Shown here: positions 21,105-32,255 of the stretch, piece by piece | Numbering within the stretch: position 1 is the first letter of the stretch | Layout of the letters: every line of letters begins with the position of its first letter | Assembly: GCA_930367215.1 (NCBI GenBank) | Contig: OV884057.1 | Coordinates: 108,649,284 to 108,713,283 of the forward strand | DNA from: Pollenia angustigena | Lineage: Eukaryota; Arthropoda; Insecta; Diptera; Polleniidae | Length of the DNA stretch: 64,000 nucleotides | Direction of reading: 5' to 3' | The notes under the pieces: model-generated | Seen by the model: the letters and a program-made list of their open reading frames with translations, nothing else | What the model was told of the DNA's origin: nothing | Database searches by the model: none | Program-made: the position numbers and the translations under genes

Positions 21105-22616
21105 ATGAGTACAAACAGTGAAACAACACTAAGACAAAATGAAAGAAACGTTTACGTTTTAGTTAATGCAAATGAAAATAATGCAGAAATAAATAAAACA
21201 AAACAAAACAATATAAACTACCTAACGGCTAAGCCAATTACTCGAACACGTTCCCTCTCACCCTCGGTATTTACACAAACGGTGGATAGTGACTCATTAA
21301 AAAAACTACAACAAGATTTGGTGACAAGTGTTGCCAGGCCAGCAAGTATTGCCGTGACGTCAAAAACAAATTTAGTGGGAAATGATACCATGAACTCAAA
21401 TGCAATGGAAAACCCCCCTGTAAAAAGTTGTCAAAAGCCTACAGTACAAGTTGGTATGGACAGGTACATAACAGTGCTTAAACGGGGACGCAGCCCTACC
21501 TCTGCAGCAGTTGCTTCGGCCTCAAAAGTACCATCTTTTGATAAAATAAATACTCAAAATCGTTTTGCAATTCTGGAGGATGAATCCTCTGAAGCACCAA
21601 ACGTCATTAAACCATCCAAGCCTCCCCCGATATATCTAAGGGAGCAAAATTCAAATGAGCTCATAAAGAGTTTGATATCGGTGATAGGTGAAAATTCGTT
21701 TTACGTAGCGGCTATAAAGCGTGGAAGTATAAACGAGACAAAAATACAAGTCAATAATGAGAATGATTTTCGCAAAATAGTAAACAACTTTGAAACGCTT
21801 AAAAAAAACTTTTATACCTACCAACTGAAAAGCAGTAAAGGTCTACAGGTAGTGATTAAGGGTATTGACTCATGTGTGGACCCAGAAGAGGTTAAAACAT
21901 TCCTAGAAGAAAAAGGCTTCAAGGTAAAACATGTAGTAAATATTAAAAATAGAGAAAAAATTCCCCAACCACTTTTTCGAGTGGAGTTTGAACCCGGTGA
22001 CGTAAAACTTAAAAAAAACGAAACACATCCTATTTACAATTTAAAATATATTCTCTACAGAAGAATAACTATAGAAGAGCCGCACAAAAAAAATGGACCT
22101 GTTCAGTGCTTAAACTGCCAAGAATTTGGCCATACCAAGGCATACTGCTACTTACTCCCTGTCTGCGTAGTATGCGGTGAACTACACGGTACAGTTTCTT
22201 GCGATAAGTCTAAAACCGACCCCAACGTAAAAAAATGTAGCAACTGTGGCGGTAATCACACTGCCAATTATAGAGGATGCCCTGTATATAATATCGTCAA
22301 GCAGACGGTTGGACCAAAAACAAATACCCCTCAAATGCAGGTTGCAAATCAAGTAAACACAAATGCAATTCAAGCCCCCCAGCCTAGTAATAACAGAACC
22401 TCTTACGCTAACGTCCTAAAATCAAACCATCAGCCAATGCAAGGTGCTTCGCCAAGTAATGATGAAACTCCAGTTTCTAATTTAAGTCGCTTAGAAAAAA
22501 CCATGGAAACATTAGTGCAAACGGTAAATAATTTTACGAACACAATGGGTAATATGATGCAGGAAATGCTTAGAATGCAATCGATGTTATTGCAAGCTGT
22601 ACTTAATAAGCCATGA
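21105..22616 (+). CDS. Jockey ORF1 (Gag-like nucleic-acid-binding protein)
   Basis: This 503-residue protein packages the element RNA into a ribonucleoprotein. Its polar, Asn/Thr-rich N-terminal half has no clear domain. A basic central region (about residues 240-330) leads into three zinc knuckles: CLNCQEFGHTKAYC, CVVCGELHGTVSC and CSNCGGNHTANYRGC. This is the usual set for jockey-group Gag proteins. The C-terminus is Met/Gln-rich and may be helical (METLVQTVNNFTNTMGNMMQ). The frame is uninterrupted, and the ATG is the first in frame after an AT-rich leader. Its stop overlaps the ORF2 start as ATGA (22613-22616), suggesting translational coupling or reinitiation. Confidence 0.93.
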   Translation: MSTNSETTLRQNERNVYVLVNANENNAEINKTKQNNINYLTAKPITRTRSLSPSVFTQTVDSDSLKKLQQDLVTSVARPASIAVTSKTNLVGNDTMNSNAMENPPVKSCQKPTVQVGMDRYITVLKRGRSPTSAAVASASKVPSFDKINTQNRFAILEDESSEAPNVIKPSKPPPIYLREQNSNELIKSLISVIGENSFYVAAIKRGSINETKIQVNNENDFRKIVNNFETLKKNFYTYQLKSSKGLQVVIKGIDSCVDPEEVKTFLEEKGFKVKHVVNIKNREKIPQPLFRVEFEPGDVKLKKNETHPIYNLKYILYRRITIEEPHKKNGPVQCLNCQEFGHTKAYCYLLPVCVVCGELHGTVSCDKSKTDPNVKKCSNCGGNHTANYRGCPVYNIVKQTVGPKTNTPQMQVANQVNTNAIQAPQPSNNRTSYANVLKSNHQPMQGASPSNDETPVSNLSRLEKTMETLVQTVNNFTNTMGNMMQEMLRMQSMLLQAVLNKP

Positions 22617-25285
22617 ACTGTTTAAAAATTTGTTTTTGGAACGCAAACGGCATCCGCCAACATAAAAATGAATTAGAATACTTTCTTAAAAATAAACAAA
22701 TTGATGTCATGATGATTTCTGAAACTCATTTGACCTCAAGAAATACGTTTAAAATAAATGGTTATATACTATATGATACCAAGGACCCTCGAGATAGAGC
22801 TTGTGGAGGTTCTGCCATCTTAATAAAAACTCGAGTCAAACACTACATTATGTGTGATCACCGTGAAGACTATCTGCAAGCAACGACTATTTGTGTTGAG
22901 GAGCTAAATCGAAACATAGTAATTTCTTCTTTATACTCTCCACCTAGATTTTCCATATCAGAAGGCCAATATTATAAATATTATAAATCATTAGGACCCT
23001 GTTTTCTGGCCGCTGGCGATTATAACGCTAAACATACCTTCTGGGGGTCACGACTTATAACACCAAAAGGTCGTGTTTTGTTTAACACAATCTCTAAAAT
23101 GGGTTTAAATGTGGTCGCGAGCGGGCAACCAACATATTGGCCTACTGATCAGCAAAAAATTCCAGATGTTATCGACTTTGGCGTGGTTAAAAACATCCCC
23201 ACAGAAACGATTCATGTTGAAGCTTCCCTAGAATTATCATCCGACCACACACCTACAATTGTTACTATATCGAACCCAAATAGAATTGTATTTCCGTCAG
23301 GTTACTTAGCGACGCCAGCCACGCAAATAAATTGGTTAAAATATAAAAAATTTCTCAGTGCCCATTGCACAGAAAATATTCCGCTTAGTACACCGGAGAA
23401 TGTGGATCTCTCTCTTGTTAACTTTGACAGTTATCTTAAACTAGCTGTTCAACACTCCAGCGTTACCCTCAAAAAAATTAAAAATAATAAAATATGTTCT
23501 TCAGATGTCGAGCGGCTCTTGACTGAAAAAAGGAGAGTTCGAAGAGAGTGGCAACTTTACAGATCCCCGCAACTTAAGATTTTATTAAAAGAATGCACAA
23601 AAAGGCTAAGAAAGTTGCTACAGAATCAGAAAACGGCTTCTCTAGAAAAATATCTTAAGGAACTTGATGCAACTCCACAATCTGACTACTCATTATGGCG
23701 TGCAGCTAGAAATCTAAAAAGGCCAGTTATATCTAAGCCACCATTAAGAAACTTGAATGGTAGTTGGGCAAGAAATGATAATGAAAAAGGAAACCTGTTT
23801 GTAAATCATTTGAAAAACGTATTTACACCAAATATATCTCACAATATTGCGGTCGAGTTACCACCTGTTGATGCTAGAGCAGCTATTCCCCTCAGATTTG
23901 AGATAAGAGAAATCGAAAAGGCTATTTGTGACTTAAACACTAAGAAGGCACCTGGTATTGATAAAATCAGTAATAAAATGCTTTTGGAGCTACCTCGCAT
24001 AGCAAAGAAAATTATTCTTTTTATTTTTAATGCTATTTTACGCCTTGAATACTATCCTGAAAAATGGAAGGTTTCCTTAGTTACCATGATACCAAAGCCA
24101 GGTAAAGATCATACAAAAGTTGAGTCTTATAGGCCTATTAGCTTATTATCAAATATGTCAAAGCTGTTTGAGAAATTATTAGTTTCAAAATTAACACCAA
24201 TTTTAAGTGAAAATAGATGTATTCCAAACCATCAGTTCGGATTTAGAAGAAAACACAGCACAATCGAGCAGACTCATCGAATAGTAAATGTCATAAGAAA
24301 AGCATTTGAAGAAAAGAAATATTGCTCAGCACTCTTCATCGATGTTTCGCAAGCTTTTGACAAAGTCTGGCATGAAGGCTTATTACACAAATTGAAGCAA
24401 AATTTACCAGCAAACACACACAAGCTGCTAGAAAGCTACTTAGTCGGTCGTCAATTTATTATTAAAGAAGGAAATTTCTTAAGTTCACCCCAGCCCATTG
24501 CCGCTGGAGTCCCACAAGGCAGCATCCTGGGCCCCCTATTATACTTAATTTATACTTCGGACATGCCAACAAGCAACTACACACAAACTTCAACATTTGC
24601 AGACGATACAGCTTTTCTAAGCGTCCACGAAAATCGTTATGAAGCATCGCGTTACTTACAGCATCATATATTTCAACTAGAAATATGGTTAAGACAATGG
24701 AGGATAATGGTCAATGAGCAAAAATGTGTACATATAACATTCACTTTGCGCCGGGAATCTTGCCCCCCTATTACAATCAATAATCAAATAATTCCTCAAC
24801 ATTCGCATGTTAAATATCTCGGTATACATCTGGATCGGCGATTAACGTGGAAATGCCATATATAGGCAAAATTAACTCAAATGAAACTAAAAGCCATTCA
24901 AATTCATTGGCTTATTGGAAGAAATTCTGTCCTTAGTCTCGATTGCAAGCTTCTACTTTACAACTCTATCTTAAAGCCTATCTGGTGCTACGGTATTCAA
25001 CTATGGGGCACTACCTCGGCCTCTAATATCGACAAAATTCAAAGGCGCCAAAATAAACTTCTTCGAATAATCACAGCCGCTCCCTGGTATGTTAAAAACT
25101 CAAACATTCATAAGGATCTCAATGTGCCATTAGTGAAATCTATGATTACAAAATATGCAATAAAATATTTAAAAAGGCTTGAACAACACCCAAATCCACT
25201 AGCTCGAAATATTTTAAATCATGGCGGCCACACTCGCTTAAGAAGAAGAGACACTGCAGCACTTACCCAATTAGATGAGCGATAA
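22613..25285 (+). CDS. Jockey ORF2 endonuclease-reverse transcriptase, one nonsense codon
   Basis: It nicks the target and primes reverse transcription of element RNA. The N-terminal AP-like endonuclease (about residues 1-230) shows FWNANGIRQHKNEL, SETHLT, GGSAILI, AAGDYNAKHTFWGS and SSDHTP. The RT (about 430-720) shows YRPISLLSNMSKLFEKL, GFRRKHSTIEQT, LFIDVSQAFDKVW, AAGVPQGSILGPLLY and FADDTAF, with FADD as the catalytic pair. A TAG at 24863-24865 interrupts the C-terminal thumb region. The truncated copy has GAG there, so it is a single change, and the frame then continues to 25285. The protein is otherwise full length (about 890 codons). Loss of the C-terminus probably impairs activity. 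Confidence 0.95.
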
Positions 25286-26794
25286 ACACCTATAAAAGTG
25301 AACATAACCCGTGATGAAGAAAATTTTGTCTGGCACTGGCAGGAGATAAAATAACGTATTAGGTTAAGATTTGATTAATTATTGTTAGTTCATATTTAAT
25401 ATATGAAGATTCAATAAAAAAATAATGACAAAAAAAAAAAAAAAAAATCTATATATATACAAAAATGAAAAATGTTTGTATGTTTGTTTGTTTGTTGGCT
25501 TATAGACTACGAAACTACTGAACATCACGTGAGCCCTAAAAATAAAATAGGCTACTTATTTTTTTGATAGGGACAGGGGAATTGGTACCCCCCATAGGAT
25601 GCCAATATTAATTATCGCATATCTTAAGAGCCGCTGGACGCATTTTGCTGAACTTTTTGTAGTAGGATCTACTGAGCCCCAAAATTGAAATAAAATTGCA
25701 GCGGGGGAAGTGTCATCCCCATAGGACGCCAATGTTTAATATCGCATATCTTAAGAATTGTTATAGTAAGAATGTTCAAACTTTGTAGAAGTCACTCTTA
25801 TGGTATACCACACTTTTGAGAAAAAAATAAAGCGGGTAGGCGCAGGGGGGAAATACCTCCCATAGGATGTATATATTAAATATCTCTCATTTCAAGAAGT
25901 GGTTAAAGAAGTGTAGCGAAGCTCACCAGGTTAAGCTAGTTAATATTTAAAAATAAAATACACATACATCTCAAACCAAAAATAAAAGTTGAATTACCTA
26001 AAATGTTATCGATAGCCAAGAATGCTATTTGGGCATTTTTCAAAATATTCCTTTTCAGTTGTATCCTTATAACAAACTAAAAAATTTACAGGGGCCAAAT
26101 ATTGGCATTTTCTGACAGGATCTAAGTTCGACAATAAAAAAATTAGTATCAGTTGTAAAATACAAGAGAAATAATGATAAATTATAAAAAAATCATATTT
26201 GAAATATTCAACTTTTACACCGAAACTCAACAAAAAAATGAAAATGCATTTTGAACTCCCCATAACTTTTGCTCCTATCAGTCGAAAAGCATCTATCGAG
26301 CAAAAAAAATCGCATAAAAAAATACCGATCCAGTCAAAAGTTATGGAATTTTGACCGCCTTCTCGTAAAATTTCCCACTGTGCGGCGGCTCTGCTCTGCT
26401 CTGCCATCATCTTCTCATACAGTGCTTACTTGTGTGCGCTTTATTACTTGTGCAAAAACTTAATTTTTTTTATTTTGAAATTCAGTATATGAATTTCAGT
26501 AAAATTTTTGTTTGATTCAGTTAAATTATTTGTTTGAAAAAATCAGTGTTTTTTTTTCAATAAACAAAATGCAAATAAATTGTTTGAATATGCGAATTTG
26601 TTTATAGGACCGATTTCAGACAAAAAATTGTTTGATTCTACAAATTTTTTGTTTGAATTGGAAAAATAATTCTTTCTGTGTAAGCTTTGTTGAGCAAAAA
26701 TTAAAGGTAGGTGGCGATATTGAAGCAAGACTTTGGAAATAAAAAAAGTATAAGTTAACCAGAATTTCAAAATGTTAAATTTTTTTGAACATTT

Positions 26795-26890
26795 TATTAG
26801 TATTATTATTTAATTAAGCTTGAGGTCTCTTTTTTTATAAAACAAATTAAATAATAATACTAATAAAATTTTGTAAAGGTCGAATAATAG
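26795..26890. repeat. Short foldback related to the palindrome at 545-2040
   Basis: The arms ATTAGTATTATTATTTAATT and its complement surround AAGCTTGAGGTCTC. The right flank GTAAAGGTCGAATA is shared with 2040-2056. Confidence 0.7.
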
Positions 26891-27769
26891 TCAATTTATA
26901 TTTTTTTTTAAATTTAACTTTTATAAAAATATGCTTTAAAAAGGTGAATATGCGCTATTAACATTAAAAAATGCTGCAAAAATTCCAAAATTTATAAAAA
27001 TTTATAGAAAGCTCTAAAACGGATGAATATATTGTTTCTAAGTTCATTGGTCACACAAGTAAAAATATGCAATTGCATAATTACGATTTCTTTTATTTAC
27101 ATTTTTTTTTACACCCCAAAAATTTTGTCCGTTTTTGACATCATCTGCAATTTTGAGTATTTTGAATAAAAAAAAATATATTACAGAAGTCAATTTTAAA
27201 AACCTTTAATTGGCACATAAGTGGTCTGGCCATTAGTTATTACTGGGCTAGTTCTTAACCGAATTTGGATTTTAAATACCTTTAAGAAACCTTAATTTTA
27301 TAAACATTTCGATTAATTTTCATTTAGAATGAAACTTTTGAGGCATTAAAACAATTTAACAATAACTTAAATAAGTTATTTTTCGCCTTTATTCACTATT
27401 CAGTATTTCAGTCGCTTGAAGACACCGTTAAATATTTTTTATTTACCCAATATTTTGTATTAGTTTTTTTTTTTTTTTTTTGGGAATTTGTATATTTCAG
27501 TTAATTTGAACACGTTTTCCCCTTAAAAAATTAAGAACCACTCATTCATACACAAAAAAAACATTTATTCTTTAAATATTTTTGTTATTAAAAAGTTTAT
27601 TATTTTCTGCAATACTTCTTTGTGTAATGCAAAAACTAAAAAATACAAATATGTATTAAGATTATTAATATCAAATAGAATCTGGGAAGTTATTTCTCAT
27701 GGTGAGTAACATTTATTACAAAAATTTTCATATGAATTCGAATGTGTATTCTAAGTCAAATTACAATTT
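26891..27769. other. AT-rich intergenic sequence, nothing recognised
   Basis: No frame, TIR pair or RNA signal was supported. A T homopolymer lies at about 27462-27480. Confidence 0.4.
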
Positions 27770-27953
27770 CCCTGCAAATAAAATTGGACCACCTGATCCA
27801 TTTTGATAAAATGGACTACTCCATGGACTGGTCCGATGTAATGCAAGCATGGACCATGTCATTGTTAAAAAGTGTTTATAGTGAGACGACATGTCTTCGT
27901 TTTTTAACGACATGATTTCGTTTTTAAACGACTTCAAAACTAATCCTCTTGAG

Positions 27954-28748
27954 CAGTGGTTTTCAACCTTTTTGAAGCCGCGGCCCCAAAATGATTTTCA
28001 TAAAATCTGGCGACCCCTTAACGTTTTTGCTCTCAAAGGTTAAAAATATTATTTTAAAAAAAGAATATTCAATGGAAACAAAGCAAAAACATGACATTGC
28101 TTGTTTCCTATTCATTAAGTTAATTTAGACGAGATTAATTTTTAGTCACCTACAGTGAGTCTTATAACTATCTAGCTAAAAAAGCACTTAAAATATTAAC
28201 TCAATTTTCAACAAATGATCTGTGCGAAATTACTTTTTTTACAAATGGTGAACATTAAAACAAAAAAAAAAAAAAAGAAATAAATTAAATTTAGCAAATG
28301 ATTTCTGTGGCATTTTGACAAAACATCTTAAGTCAAATTTAAAAAGTTAAAAAAAATGTTGTTAATCATGCGAATTTTCATTAAAAAAACATTTTTGTTT
28401 ACGTATTTAAAATTTTGTATTACATATTAACGAAATTTTCCTTTAATTTTGGTTTATTTTATTATTTGATTAAAATCATTTTTTCACCGAAATTTTTTTA
28501 AAAACTTGTTTGCTATCTTATCTCGACTTAAGATGTTTTGTCAAAATGCCACAGATTTGATTTCTTAGGTGTCACAATTGCAACCACGTTTTCGCATTTA
28601 ATTTAAAAATAATCAAGCCCAGCGTTCGCATAATTTTGTTTGTTTTTTAATTAAGAAAATTAAATAAAAAAAAAATCGATGTATTTAATTTAGATCAGCT
28701 CGCGACCCCCGAGAAAGTTGGCCGCGACCCACCGGTTGAAAACCATTG
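27954..28748. mobile_element. hAT element CARTGGTTTTCAACC, TSD CTCTTGAG
   Basis: The ends CAGTGGTTTTCAACCTTTTT and (reverse complement) CAATGGTTTTCAACCGGTGG have exact CTCTTGAG flanks (27946-27953, 28749-28756). The paralogue at about 61333-61345 keeps one uninterrupted CTCTTGAG. The inner ends carry GCGGCCCC/GGGTCGCGGC. Non-coding; it contains the inverted element at 28305-28554. Confidence 0.9.
28305..28554. mobile_element. Foldback CTGTGGCATTTTGACAAAAC
   Basis: Perfect inverted ends of 30 bp starting CTGTGGCATTTTGACAAAAC. Flanks AAATGATTT/ATTTGATTT are similar and may be a 9-bp duplication. A diverged relative lies at 11740-11956. Confidence 0.7.
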
Positions 28749-28946
28749 CTCTTGAGTATACCATGGAGTAGTTTTAAAACTACTCCTTAGTGGTCCAAAT
28801 GTGGGTTATATGGTCCTCTCCTAGGACATCGTAATGTAAAATAGACCAGGTTTTTTCCATACGTTTGGGATACTTTTGGACTAGTCCTGGTCCCTTGTGG
28901 ACTACTCTTTACACGCATGTTTGGACTGGTCCTATTATTTGCAGGG

Positions 28947-29880
28947 TTATTATTCATATTTTCATATTTTCATATTTTAATAGTATTATTCCTTAAATTT
29001 TTTCCATGCACTGATATTTTTAAAAACAACGATGATAGAAAATAAGAAATCACAAATATTATACTCGGCCTTGCCGAATACATGATACCCCCACCATTAT
29101 TTCAAATAAAAAGACGTAAAATTATAAACACAACTCGAATTAAAAGAAATTATAAAAATTAAAATGTATGTAGTATGTAAGTTTATGAAAAAGTGCAACA
29201 AATAGGCCCAATATGATTTGTCCCATTTTACATTTTACAATCATTTTACAGCATTTAATCATCCTTAAGTTCGTCTTAGGGCTACTAAATCAGAGCAAGT
29301 GCAACCCTCTTTTTGGTTAAAAATGTGTTTAAACAAACAAATCTATAAATCAGTAAACATATAAAACATCTTTAAACGCATAAAATTGGGCGTTTAAACT
29401 ACCAATGCAGACCATATGAATTTGCAAGATTTATCGTAGTGCTGCCACATGTTATCTTTTTAAATACATATAATACATGGGACGCTGACACTGTTGCCAA
29501 TTTAGAGATTTTCCCGCTAAATCTAGCGTTTTTGAAATGTCAATCGCTGGAAAAAATACGTTTCAGCGGTAAGGGGGATATCTAGAGATTTTCAAACAAC
29601 AAGTTTTAGTGAACTGAAGATTGTTTGACATTTTTTTTTCGATTTTCAGTTATTATTTTGTTAGGGCTGGGCTGTATGTAACAATTAACAACTTTAAGCT
29701 TGCTTAAAATTTTGAAACAAAAGGTAAGGTATTGATCCAAATTGTCTCGATAAAACTTAAGCAATATACATAATTCACTTACATACTTTCATGTAACTAA
29801 TTTTATCAAATTGCTTAAAACGGCAAATAATTCCCAAAAATAGCGTAAATGTTATAAATTTTTTTGGCGTTTACGTACTA
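28947..29880. other. AT-rich intergenic sequence with a CGGCCTTGCCGAATA repeat fragment
   Basis: The stretch near 29063-29100 resembles dispersed fly repeats and the similar text at 56428-56445. Otherwise nothing is recognised. Confidence 0.35.
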
Positions 29881-29884
29881 AGTG

Positions 29885-30700
29885 TGTCATTCTGGGTGAA
29901 ACTGTTTTAATATTCGTCTAAGACCCCATAAAGTACATTTATTCTGGATCCTTGAGTTCTAAGTCGAATAAGCCATGTCCATCTTTCTAGCCGTCTGTTG
30001 TCACTTTCAAACGACTCAAAAGGGAATATAAATATTGGCATCAAATTGTTTAGAATTCACCTAAGCAGTTTGGGATTGAAGTCCAGCACAATCGGTTCAG
30101 TAGGAAAAGAGTTATAAATTAAAATGTGGAACAACCACCCTAAAAATTTTTTCATTTGGTACAAAAACTAGCATAACTAGTGGCGGAATGCACACATTGA
30201 TGTAAGATTATGCACAGATTCGTTTTATATGACTAAAAATCATACTGTTTAATCGGTCCATTATTAACGATAGGCCTAATATAGTATGCCTTAAAACGTA
30301 AAAAATAATGTTATTGTAATACATTTGGTCCGCCACAGTTTTATATGACAAGAAATCACACTGTCAATTTTCGTGATTATCAGTCCATATTTTACCATAG
30401 GCCCCATATAAAACCTAATCTTGAAAAACAGTACGTCTAAAGCCCTAACAAATAACGCTATTTTTATAAATTATGGTTTCTAGTCATACAAAACGACTAG
30501 AAATTACACTGCCAACTATAGTGCAGATCAATCCATAACTTACCATAGGCCCCATATAAAGCATACTCTCGGAAAAAGCTCTAGAACGCGTAGAACCGTA
30601 AAGTGTTCAATCTGTGTTCTATTATAATAACATTTGGTCAGTCAAAGTTTTATAAGACTATAAACATTGTCGATTTAAAAGGGGGCGAAAAGTTGAATGC
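29885..30700 (+). repeat. Dispersed repeat family V, copy 2
   Basis: It shares blocks with 60955-61140 and 62125-62640 (TCGTCTAAGACCCCATAAAG, TTTGGGATTGAAGTCCAGCA, ATCGGTTCAGTAGGA). There is no coding capacity or defined terminus. Related wording also occurs inside element C near 35 kb. Confidence 0.65.
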
Positions 30701-31059
30701 CTTATGCCATTTTTAAGGGTGAATTTTTTTGCATTAAACTTGGTACTCTTTAAGAGAGCAAAACGAACACAATTGCATTTTTTAAATAAAATGCCACATT
30801 TTTTTTTTAAGAAACCACCATAAGTTATTCAATAAATAAAAAATATAAAATATGTACATGAGGTATGTTTTTTATTAGGGAAATTATACTTTAATCTACA
30901 CTTTACTATCGAAAATCTAATTTTGAAGTCGTAAAAATCTTGTAACACAAACTTTTTACGAATACTAACTACTTTTTAGGAATGTGCGTTCTATGTTTTG
31001 GTATTAAATCTTCACTTGAAGTCCATTCCTCCAACTCCGCTTATTTCGAAAACATTTGT

Positions 31060-31216
31060 TTAGTCGCCTTTTACAATGTGGCAAGTGATAGGCAGACAGA
31101 CGAAGTTTGTTGATAAGGGGGCGACGCTGTATGCGTGACACACTTTACTTTTTTCCTCTCTCGCCTGCAAACTTCGTCTGTCTGCCTTTCACTTGCCACA
31201 TTGTAAAAGGGGACTT
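31060..31216. repeat. Foldback with CCTTTTACAATGTGGCAAGT arms
   Basis: The arms 31069-31112 and 31175-31211 are complementary (ACAATGTGGCAAGTGATAGG; AGACAGACGAAGTTTG). The two opposite frames here are hairpin artefacts. Confidence 0.7.
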
Positions 31217-32247
31217 AGCACTAACGTTCAGCAAAAAACAAAATGTGAGTGCTATTTCCAAAAAGGGTAAAAAAGTGGCACAAAAATGTGCAAATGATAC
31301 AAAAGGATGAATTAACAAAAGGGTCATAAAAGGTATCAAGACCGTCAAAAAGGGTATCACAACGGTAACGCTAATTAAAAGACAACAAAAGGTATAAAAA
31401 TCTAGATTCTGGCCAAAAATTGTAAAGCGAAAAAAGTTAAATTTGTTAATTTAATACATTTTTGATGTGTTCTCCGAAGGTCTTGTTATTTAATATTATG
31501 TTCCTCAGCCTTTGGGCTGACTTTTCAAATCTTACCACAAATTGATAGCATTGATTTTAAGAGGTGGATCGACTTTATTTATTTTTTTTAAATCCACAAA
31601 CAAACATACATACATACGAATGCATATAAACACATTATTTCACTTTTGTCGCACACCTGATTTCCAAAGGATAAAATAAAAAGTAAATATGTTGTTAAAC
31701 CAATTTGGACACTTTTTATAGGTAAACATGTATAACTTTTATATGCATACATAGTCACACTTTGCATTTATGACATTTTTTACTCTTTGCTAAAACAAAA
31801 TGAATTTGCCCTATTTTTCCAAGAAAGAAATCTATTATTTTTTTTTTTTTTTTTTTGTATGTATGTAGTCGTATCTTTTACCTTGCACACGCTTTTTAAA
31901 TCCTTTTTCCTTGACGCCTTAAAAAGCAACTCATTCTACTAATATTTTGCTTAGAAATTAATGCGCAGTACGGTTTTGCATCCGCAGCATGTTTCTTAAA
32001 TGGCACTCTTTTTTGCCTTTTTGCACAGAAAAAACGAAAAGAATGGCGTTGTTTTCAAAAGGAAAGATACGAAATGTTCTACATGCTTTCCTCCACAGTT
32101 TTGGTTTCTTTGTTTGTTTGTTTGCTTATGTTATTTACAGCCAAATGAAAACAAAACATAGCCATGCAGTGTCTATCAAAATTATGTGAAATAAATACAT
32201 ACTTGTTTTATTAAAGTATGAGAAAATAACTTAATATATTATTATTG
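31217..32247. other. Intergenic sequence, nothing recognised
   Basis: AAAGGGT/AAAGGTAT motifs recur at 31264-31400, and a T-run lies at about 31838-31856. The frame 31989-32189 is anonymous. Confidence 0.4.
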
Positions 32248-32255
32248 AGTGAGAT

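Larger units (their letters stand above)
20800..25447 (+). mobile_element. Full-length jockey-clade non-LTR retrotransposon
   Basis: The element is about 4.65 kb: a 305-bp 5' region, ORF1, ORF2, a short 3' UTR (AATATATGAAGATTCAATAA) and an A tail (about 25430-25447). The duplication (A)TCTATATATAT flanks it at 20788-20799 and 25447-25458. The empty site is preserved at about 40211-40225. It is the youngest layer of this nest and the least damaged element in the window. Confidence 0.95.
20789..25939 (+). mobile_element. Helitron-like non-autonomous element inside Transib copy 1
   Basis: It begins TCTATATATATACAAAAATG and ends CACCAGGTTAAGCTAG. It lies between host A (20788) and T (25940), as Helitrons do. 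A short hairpin (GTGTAGC-GAA-GCTCAC) sits about 10 nt before the CTAG end, the usual Helitron 3' signal. The jockey LINE has split it after its first 11 bases. The same element sits at the same site in the other Transib copy (39732-40224). Confidence 0.8.
19867..26382 (+). mobile_element. Transib-like element, copy 1, TSD CGGCG
   Basis: The left end is CACACTGGTTCATATTTTG and the right end (reverse complement) CACAGTGGGAAATTTTACG. About 39 bp of each end is similar, sharing GAGAAGGCGG and CAAAATT. Exact CGGCG flanks lie at 19862-19866 and 26383-26387. A 5-bp GC-rich target and CACWxTG ends, comparable with the RSS heptamer CACAGTG, are Transib hallmarks. A RAG1-like C-terminal frame lies inside. 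A Helitron-like element and a jockey LINE are nested within; copy 2 is at 39208-41148. Confidence 0.85.
19260..26680. mobile_element. TIR element CACAGAAARAATTAT, TA target; outermost layer of a four-level nest
   Basis: The ends CACAGAAAAAATTATGACC and (reverse complement) CACAGAAAGAATTATTTTTC are flanked by TA at 19258-19259 and 26681-26682. Subterminal TTTGTTTGAA-type repeats occur at both ends. Without its passengers it would be about 0.9 kb, and no transposase is visible. Confidence 0.75.
27770..28946. mobile_element. TIR element CCCTGCAAATA, copy 2, carrying a nested hAT
   Basis: The inverted ends are CCCTGCAAATAAAATTGG / CCTATTATTTGCAGGG. The subterminal block GGACCACCTGATCCATTTTG matches the copy at 61145-61518. 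The 795-bp hAT insertion (27954-28748) is absent from that other copy. Confidence 0.75.

Noticed and set aside
31107..31360. Opposing frames around 31.1-31.4 kb
   Set aside because: They are products of a foldback plus AAAGGGT-type simple repeats.
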